64,000 bases of DNA from Bacteroidota bacterium (lineage in GTDB: Bacteria > Bacteroidota > Bacteroidia > UKL13-3): assembly GCA_013298895.1 (NCBI GenBank), contig JAAFJM010000003.1, forward strand, positions 62,001-126,000, given 5' to 3'. The notes beneath the pieces are model-generated. The model was not told where the DNA came from and did not search any database. It saw only the letters and a list, made by a program, of their open reading frames with translations. Shown here piece by piece: positions 58,413 to 64,000 of the stretch; position 1 is the stretch's first letter, and every line of letters starts with the position of its first letter. A program made the translations under genes and the position numbers.

Positions 58413-61274
58413 TTAGTCGTTGGCTTTTACCTCAGTAACTTTATAACCCAATTTTTTCAAAGGCTCAGTCACTTTATCTCTATCACCTACCACTACTATA
58501 ACTAACTTATCAGGGTTAATTATTTCGTTAGCTAATTGTTTTACTTCATCTTTGGTTAAAGCGTTTAAAATAGCTTTTTGACGAGCTTGGTAATCTGCTG
58601 GTAAGTTTCTATCAGCAATTCCACTTAAAAATCCTGCTTTATCGCTATTAGATTCATATTTTAAAGCATCACTTTGACCAATTGATGATTTAATAAATGC
58701 TAATTCTCCATCATCAATTCCATTTTCGCGTAATAATTTTATTTCTTTAATAATTTCACGAACTGAACTATCGGTAGAACTAGCACGAACACCAGCTGAA
58801 GTAGCCCAAATTCCATTAAAATCATTTCCACTAACACGGCTGTAAATACCATAAGTAAAACCTTTGTCTTCGCGTAAATTTAAATTTAAACGGCTATTAA
58901 AGTTTCCACCTAATACAAAGTTCATTAAGTTTGATTTGTAGAATTTACCTTCCCAATCGTATGGTAATGCTGGAGTTCCAACAAATATTTGCGATTGAGG
59001 AGCTTTGTATTTATCAACTAAATAAATTTGAGTTTGTTCTACAGCAGGAGGAGCAGGTAATGTAGGTAATACTACATTTTTTTTGCCCCAACTTTTTAAA
59101 AATCCTAATTTTGTTAATACTTCTTCTTGGCTTAAATCGCCTATGACTACTACTGTAGCAAAATCAGGTGCATAATATTTATCGTAATAATTTTGAACAT
59201 CTTTAATGCTAAAACTTTTGATAGATTTAGTAGTTCCGCTAGTTGGTACACCTTGAATAGAGTTTTTACCATACATTAATCTTGCAAAAACTACGTTACC
59301 CGCAAATGAAGCGCTTTGTAAACTTTGTTCAACGTTTTGATATGTTTGGTTTGAGATACGTTTGTAGTCATCAGCATTAAATTTAGGGTGCAATAACGCA
59401 TCTTCAAAAATTTTCAACATAGCATCTAAATCTTTCTTTTGACAACCTAAGCTTGCGAATGTGGCATCAAAACCAGCACTAAATCCGAATCCTCCACCTA
59501 ATTTTTTAGTTGCAGCATCTAATTGCTCACCAGTCATACTTTGTGTTGCCTCACCCATCATACTAGCAGTTAAACTAGCTAATCCAGTTTTACTTGGCTC
59601 TAATACCATATTACCACCTTTCATTTTTATAGTAATATCTATATTAGGAGTTTCAGTAGAGCGAGTACCAATAATCTTAATTCCGTTAGGTAAAGTAGTT
59701 TGCCAATAAGTTGGCACTGTTACATTTTTAGCAGGTGCAGGTGCTGGATGTATACTTCTATCAAAATTATCTTTTGGTTTATTATAACTTAATCCTTTAT
59801 ACTCCAAATCGTTACTACCTTTTTCCATTTCAGGATCCTTGTGTACATACTCTTGTTTATTGGCAGCATTTAAATCTTTAGGGAACACGCGTACTTTTAC
59901 AAAGTTTTGGCTAGTTTTTGAATTCACATTATAAATGTATTTTCTAAATACACGCATTACATCTTCTTTAGTTACTTTTTTGTAACGCGCCAATTCTTCG
60001 GTTAAATTATATGATTTACCATAGTGAATATATTGGAAAAACATAAGTAATGAAGAACGTCCTTGAACACTTTCCATTGCTCCGATTAAAGAGTTTTCAA
60101 TTTGTGCGTAGGCAGCAGTAATTTCTTCGTCTGTAACACCTTTAGCGTTAAATTCAGAAAAAGTTTCCATCAATAATTTTTCTTCATTGTCTTCACTTCC
60201 TGGGAAAGTATATAAATCAACTACAAATTCACCTGCTAATTCTGAACCAGAATTATATGAAATTGCTTGAGCTACTTTTTCAGGCTTTTCGAAATTACGG
60301 TAGAAAATAGAATTTTTTCCTTGACTTAATATTCCACCTAAAAAATCCAATGCAGGCTCATCAGGATGATATTGTGCTACAGTAGGCCAAGTATATTCGT
60401 TTAATGGGAAAAATACTTTATCAGGGTAGTTAACATATTTATTGTCCGCTAATCTGAATGGTTCAACACGCTGTTTGCGTACTTCAGGTCCTTTTGGAAT
60501 TGGGCCAAAATATTTTTCTACCAATTTAATTGCTTCTTGTGGATTAACATCACCACTGATAATTAATGAAGCATTATTAGGTGCATACCAACGCATAAAG
60601 AAATTTTTAACGTCATCAATGGTAGCATTATCCAAATCGCGCAAATAACCAATAACTGGCCAGCTGTATGGATGTTCCATTGGATACATATTTTGGTCAC
60701 GAATTTCGCTTACTTTACCGTAAGGTACATTATCTACGTTTTGACCTTTTTCATTTTTTACTGTTGAACGTTGAACTTCAAATTTTTTGCTAGTTAGTGA
60801 GTCTAGTAAGAAACCCATTCTATCAGATTCTAACCAAAGAGCTTGCTCCAAGTAATTTGAAGGAACAGTTTCAAAATAGGTAGTCCTATCGCGTGTAGTA
60901 TTACCATTCATTTGCCCACCAGCAGCAGACACCATTTTAAAATGTTCTTCATCTTTTACATGCTCTGACCCTTGAAACAACATGTGCTCAAATAAATGGG
61001 CAAATCCTGACTTTCCTGCTGCCTCACGAGCAGAACCTACGTGGTAAGTAACCTCAACGTGAACCAAAGGATCAGAATGATCTTCGTGAATAATTAGCGT
61101 TAAACCATTAGGAAGCTTATATTTTTCGTAAGCTATTTTTAATTCGCCTGGTTTGGCATCAACCTTTTCAACCAAAACTGTTCCAGTTGTAGCTGCAGGC
61201 TGAGTTTGGGCAATTAAGTTGGTGTTTATTCCTAAACTAATTGCTAATCCAGCTAGTAAAAAGTGTTTTTTCAT
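58413..61274 (-). CDS. Exported M16-family zinc peptidase (insulinase/pitrilysin type)
   Basis: 953 residues from the ATG at 61274 (MKKHFLLAGLAISLGINTNLIAQ, signal peptide). Two M16 halves: the active one has the inverted zinc motif H93-L-F-E96-H97 (GFAHLFEHMLFQGSEH) and the downstream Glu in STVKNEKGQN; the second half (from about 530, PTYWQTTLPNGIKII) lacks the HxxEH and completes the clamshell. It probably degrades peptides in the periplasm. Single gene with its own terminator. Confidence 0.9.
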   Translation of the reverse strand: MKKHFLLAGLAISLGINTNLIAQTQPAATTGTVLVEKVDAKPGELKIAYEKYKLPNGLTLIIHEDHSDPLVHVEVTYHVGSAREAAGKSGFAHLFEHMLFQGSEHVKDEEHFKMVSAAGGQMNGNTTRDRTTYFETVPSNYLEQALWLESDRMGFLLDSLTSKKFEVQRSTVKNEKGQNVDNVPYGKVSEIRDQNMYPMEHPYSWPVIGYLRDLDNATIDDVKNFFMRWYAPNNASLIISGDVNPQEAIKLVEKYFGPIPKGPEVRKQRVEPFRLADNKYVNYPDKVFFPLNEYTWPTVAQYHPDEPALDFLGGILSQGKNSIFYRNFEKPEKVAQAISYNSGSELAGEFVVDLYTFPGSEDNEEKLLMETFSEFNAKGVTDEEITAAYAQIENSLIGAMESVQGRSSLLMFFQYIHYGKSYNLTEELARYKKVTKEDVMRVFRKYIYNVNSKTSQNFVKVRVFPKDLNAANKQEYVHKDPEMEKGSNDLEYKGLSYNKPKDNFDRSIHPAPAPAKNVTVPTYWQTTLPNGIKIIGTRSTETPNIDITIKMKGGNMVLEPSKTGLASLTASMMGEATQSMTGEQLDAATKKLGGGFGFSAGFDATFASLGCQKKDLDAMLKIFEDALLHPKFNADDYKRISNQTYQNVEQSLQSASFAGNVVFARLMYGKNSIQGVPTSGTTKSIKSFSIKDVQNYYDKYYAPDFATVVVIGDLSQEEVLTKLGFLKSWGKKNVVLPTLPAPPAVEQTQIYLVDKYKAPQSQIFVGTPALPYDWEGKFYKSNLMNFVLGGNFNSRLNLNLREDKGFTYGIYSRVSGNDFNGIWATSAGVRASSTDSSVREIIKEIKLLRENGIDDGELAFIKSSIGQSDALKYESNSDKAGFLSGIADRNLPADYQARQKAILNALTKDEVKQLANEIINPDKLVIVVVGDRDKVTEPLKKLGYKVTEVKAND

Positions 61275-61426
61275 GTTTGTATTAAAATAATTTGTTTGCA
61301 ATATGAATAATTTACTAAACAATTAAACAACAAAAATTGCTCAATGGCTTAATTACTAATTAAACGGCTGATTACTACAATCAATTCAAAATACACACCT
61401 TGTGGATGAAATACTAAATTTATGTT

Positions 61427-61456
61427 TTTGTTTTTTAAGTATATGGTTTACTTTCG
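61427..61456 (+). promoter_or_regulatory. Promoter for the DUF6580 gene (TACTTTCG variant)
   Basis: TTTG (61427-61430), 18 nt, then TACTTTCG (61449-61456), one base off the TAnnTTTG consensus. The ATG at 61490 is 33 nt downstream. Confidence 0.55.
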
Positions 61457-61489
61457 CACACTTTAAAACTAATAATTGCACTTTAAAAA

Positions 61490-62014
61490 ATGAATAAAAA
61501 ATTTATAACCATTGTAGCTTTAGTAGCTTTAGCAGCAGCTAGTCGTTTTTTACCTTTTGCTCCTAATTTTTCGCCAATGGGCGCAGTAGCTTTGTTTGCA
61601 GGTGCTTTTATAGCCAACAGATATTTAGCAGTGGCATTGCCTCTTTTAGCTTTATTTATAAGTGATTTTTTTATAGGATTTTATGGTGCAGGAATGATTC
61701 CCGTATACATTGCAACAGCATTATTTAGTGTAATTGGAATGTTAGTTACCAATAAGAATAATCCTATTTCAATTATTGGTTCATCGTTATTAGGTTCAAT
61801 ATTATTTTTCTTAATTACCAATTTTGTATTTGTTTATACTGCAGATAATACATTATACCCTCATACATTTGCTGGTGTGCTAGAAAGTTATTTTGGAGCA
61901 ATTCCTTTTTTCAAAAACTCGGTTAAAGGTGATTTATTGTATACAACAGTATTGTTTGGTTCGTTTTACTTGTTAAGCATTAATGTTCCATTCTTAAAAG
62001 AAGAAAAAGCATAA
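61490..62014 (+). CDS. DUF6580-family membrane protein
   Basis: 174 residues with about five membrane helices. SRFLPFAPNFSPMGAVALFAGAFI at the start and the later FFLITNFVFVYTADNTLYPHTFAGVLESYFGAIPFFKNSVKGDLLYTTVLFGSFYLL match a Bacteroidota family annotated as putative transport protein, with S-component-like architecture. No substrate can be read; no riboswitch-like structure was seen upstream. Confidence 0.8.
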   Translation: MNKKFITIVALVALAAASRFLPFAPNFSPMGAVALFAGAFIANRYLAVALPLLALFISDFFIGFYGAGMIPVYIATALFSVIGMLVTNKNNPISIIGSSLLGSILFFLITNFVFVYTADNTLYPHTFAGVLESYFGAIPFFKNSVKGDLLYTTVLFGSFYLLSINVPFLKEEKA

Positions 62015-62043
62015 TAAAATATTACCAAAAGCCTATAATTATT

Positions 62044-62076
62044 AAATCCTGCCCATAATAAGGCAGGATTTTTTTT
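62044..62076 (+). terminator. Terminator after the DUF6580 gene
   Basis: AAATCCTGCC (62044-62053) pairs with GGCAGGATTT (62062-62071), loop of 8 nt, followed by further T. Confidence 0.87.
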
Positions 62077-62221
62077 GCAGGTACGTTAATAAATTATTAT
62101 CATCACTTCTTGTTTATTATACATTTTAACCTTTTTTGTTTCTTTGTTGTTTAAATGATAGAAAAAAAAACAACAATTATTATTGTTTATTTGAACTAAA
62201 CAAAACTTATCAAAGTTTTAT

Positions 62222-64000
62222 ATGATAAAATCTTACAAAGGCTATTTATTTAAAGACAGAGAAATTAGTTGGCTATACTTCAACGAACGTGTATTGCAGG
62301 AAGCCGAAAATCCGTCAACCCCGTTAATGGAAAGACTAAAGTTTTTAGCTATTTTTTCATCAAACTTAGATGAATTTTTCAGGGTGCGAGTGGCACAATT
62401 AAGAAGAGTGCAAAGAGTAAATGGCAAAAAGCCAATTAGTGATGTGCAAAATAGTCCTGACGAAATATTGGAAGCCATTCAACTAAAAGTTCAAACATTA
62501 CAAGACCGTTTTAATAAAAATTATCAAAACAGTATTTTGCCTAGCTTAGCTAGTAAAAAAATATTTTTAGTAAATGATGATCAAATAAATGACGACCAAA
62601 AACAACAAGTAAAAGAGTATTTTAAAGCCAATATTATCAATTTACTTTTTCCAATAATTATTGATGATTTGAGGCATACTCCACACTTAAGAGACCGATC
62701 GATATACTTGGCTGTTAGGTTAAGTGACAGTAAAAATATTTTAAACCCAAAGCACGCCATTATTGAAGTTCCTGTTGGAATTTTAAACCGTTTTTATCAA
62801 TTACCAACCAACGAAAATGGGAACTTTATTATTTGCCTCGAAGACATTATAAAATTAAACCTTAGTCGAATTTTTCAACAATTTGATTACAATACTTACG
62901 AAGCCTATATCATAAAAATAACCCGCGATGCTGAGTTTACATTAGATGCAGATGATAGAGATTATACTGTAACTTTGCTTGATAAAATTCAAAAAAGTTT
63001 AAAACAACGTTCACGAGGAGTGCCAACTAGATTTGTTTATGATGCAGCCATGCCAAAACAAATGCTTGAACTATTTGCAAAAAAACTAGAACTAAAAAAT
63101 GTAAACATGGTGGCGGGTGGTAAGTACCATAACTTTAAAGATTTTATGGACTTTCCAAAAGTAGGTAGCGCAGCTGATTATTATGAAAATTTACCTGCAC
63201 TTGGTGTTAAAGAACTTGATAAAGCAAAAAATTTATTTGATGTAATAGCCAAACATGATGTTTTATTACATCACCCTTACCAATCATTTGATTACTTAAT
63301 TAGGTTATTGCGAGAGGCAGCTATTGACCCAAATGTTCATACCATTAAAATTACACTTTATCGTGTTGCCAAGCATAGTAATGTAGTTAATGCTTTAATA
63401 AATGCTATAAAAAATGGAAAGATTGTTATTGTATTAATGGAGTTACAAGCAAGGTTTGATGAAGAATCAAACATTTATTGGACCAATCAATTACAAGAAG
63501 CTGGTGCCCATGTGCATTTTGGAAAACCAGGACAAAAAGTTCACACCAAGTTTTGTTTAATTTACAGAAAAGAGAATAACCACACTGTAAAATATGCTCA
63601 TCTTTCTACCGGGAATTACAATGGAATGACAAGCAGAATTTACAGTGATTTTGCTATTTTCACCAAGGATGAAAGACTAACAAGTGAGTTAGAAATGATA
63701 AGTGACCAATTGTTTTTAAACTTAAAACGTGGAATTTACAAACATTTATTGGTGGCTCCCGACAATATGAAACGTAGGTTTTTGGAAATGATTGATACAG
63801 AAACCGCCAATAAAAAAGCGGGTAAACCTGCATACATCATTGCCAAAATGAATAGTTTGGTGGATAATGATGTGATCAAAAAACTTTATGATGCTAGCCG
63901 TGCAGGAGTGAAAATACAATTAATTGTTCGTGGAGTTTGTTCGTTAGTTCCTCGTGTAAACGGACTCAGTGAAAATATTGAAGTAATAAGCATTATTGAT
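62222..64000 (+). CDS. ppk1: Polyphosphate kinase 1 (3' end missing)
   Basis: 593 codons are inside the window; the full protein is usually near 690 residues, so roughly the last 100 are off the right edge. It makes polyphosphate from ATP reversibly. Visible: the N-terminal DREISWLYFNERVLQEA and SSNLDEFFRVRVA (ATP-binding helical domain), middle-domain RSRGVPTRFVYD, LLHHPYQSFDYLIRLLREAA, the phosphoaccepting histidine in KVHTKFCLIYR and AHLSTGNYNG. Its upstream 207 bp contain the DUF6580 terminator and AT-rich sequence. Confidence 0.96.
   Translation, partial: MIKSYKGYLFKDREISWLYFNERVLQEAENPSTPLMERLKFLAIFSSNLDEFFRVRVAQLRRVQRVNGKKPISDVQNSPDEILEAIQLKVQTLQDRFNKNYQNSILPSLASKKIFLVNDDQINDDQKQQVKEYFKANIINLLFPIIIDDLRHTPHLRDRSIYLAVRLSDSKNILNPKHAIIEVPVGILNRFYQLPTNENGNFIICLEDIIKLNLSRIFQQFDYNTYEAYIIKITRDAEFTLDADDRDYTVTLLDKIQKSLKQRSRGVPTRFVYDAAMPKQMLELFAKKLELKNVNMVAGGKYHNFKDFMDFPKVGSAADYYENLPALGVKELDKAKNLFDVIAKHDVLLHHPYQSFDYLIRLLREAAIDPNVHTIKITLYRVAKHSNVVNALINAIKNGKIVIVLMELQARFDEESNIYWTNQLQEAGAHVHFGKPGQKVHTKFCLIYRKENNHTVKYAHLSTGNYNGMTSRIYSDFAIFTKDERLTSELEMISDQLFLNLKRGIYKHLLVAPDNMKRRFLEMIDTETANKKAGKPAYIIAKMNSLVDNDVIKKLYDASRAGVKIQLIVRGVCSLVPRVNGLSENIEVISIID

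Noticed and set aside
61323-61489. Possible riboswitch before the DUF6580 putative transporter
   Set aside because: The promoter leaves a leader of only about 30 nt, too short for a known riboswitch.

Overview
The window is chromosomal DNA from a strongly AT-rich member of the Bacteroidota. This rests on several direct signs: TAnnTTTG-type -7 promoter boxes in front of many genes, almost no Shine-Dalgarno sequences, two exported proteins with C-terminal YPNP-type (type IX secretion) sorting domains, the gliding/T9SS-associated genes gldB and gldC, many Bacteroidota-type lipoproteins, and short palindromic intergenic repeats. I see no rRNA, tRNA, CRISPR array, prophage or insertion sequence. 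No gene-free stretch exceeds 300 bases; the longest gaps (8217-8501, 13385-13647, 38954-39214, 48564-48823, 55210-55464, 58150-58412) hold promoters, terminators and degenerate repeats.

Layout. 1-1077: 5' part of a KdnA-like sugar aminotransferase (runs off the left edge). 1184-4449: a small cluster (SDR-like epimerase, DCC-type thiol oxidoreductase, two paralogous small membrane proteins, GbsR/MarR-type regulator) with what looks like one operator used twice. 4590-8216: glutamate dehydrogenase, prenyl diphosphate synthase and a cystathionine-type PLP enzyme. 8502-13384: an orphan SMI1/KNR4 protein, a multiheme cytochrome-TPR protein co-oriented with an AraC regulator, and an acyl-CoA carboxylase beta subunit. 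13648-24519: alaS, an M23 peptidase, a T9SS-sorted protein, a DbpA-like helicase, an osmC / CDGSH / miaA operon, terC, folD, a secreted EEP-fold protein and a possible 33-residue membrane peptide. 24562-30899: argS, a lipoprotein/beta-barrel pair, cystathionine beta-synthase and gldC. 30944-33844: fdhD, a NTPase-MobA fusion and a membrane protein. 33905-38693: a long set of overlapping genes for exported proteins (cytochrome c, SCO1/SenC, YtkA-like His-rich lipoprotein, Cys-rich small protein, beta-barrel) that looks like copper handling or cytochrome oxidase maturation. 38744-42710: PhnA-like domain, nadE, beta-barrel protein, gldB. 42809-48563: nuoJKLMN, the membrane arm end of complex I, without the other nuo genes. 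48824-55209: a multi-PAS histidine kinase and an overlapping lipoprotein/TPR-like pair. 55465-64000: gyrA, an M16 peptidase, a DUF6580 membrane protein and most of ppk1.

How the parts fit: housekeeping genes (alaS, argS, gyrA, miaA, folD, nadE, nuo) alternate with envelope genes typical of an aerobic, T9SS-bearing bacterium. The cystathionine gamma-type enzyme (7077-8216) and cystathionine beta-synthase (29092-30453) together suggest transsulfuration. The least understood parts are the GbsR-controlled membrane-protein cluster, the molybdenum-cofactor NTPase/membrane set, the exported copper-like set and the lipoprotein/TPR pair. A recurring feature is that several -7 boxes sit only 3-6 nt before the start codon, suggesting leaderless mRNAs, and several genes appear to begin at TTG.
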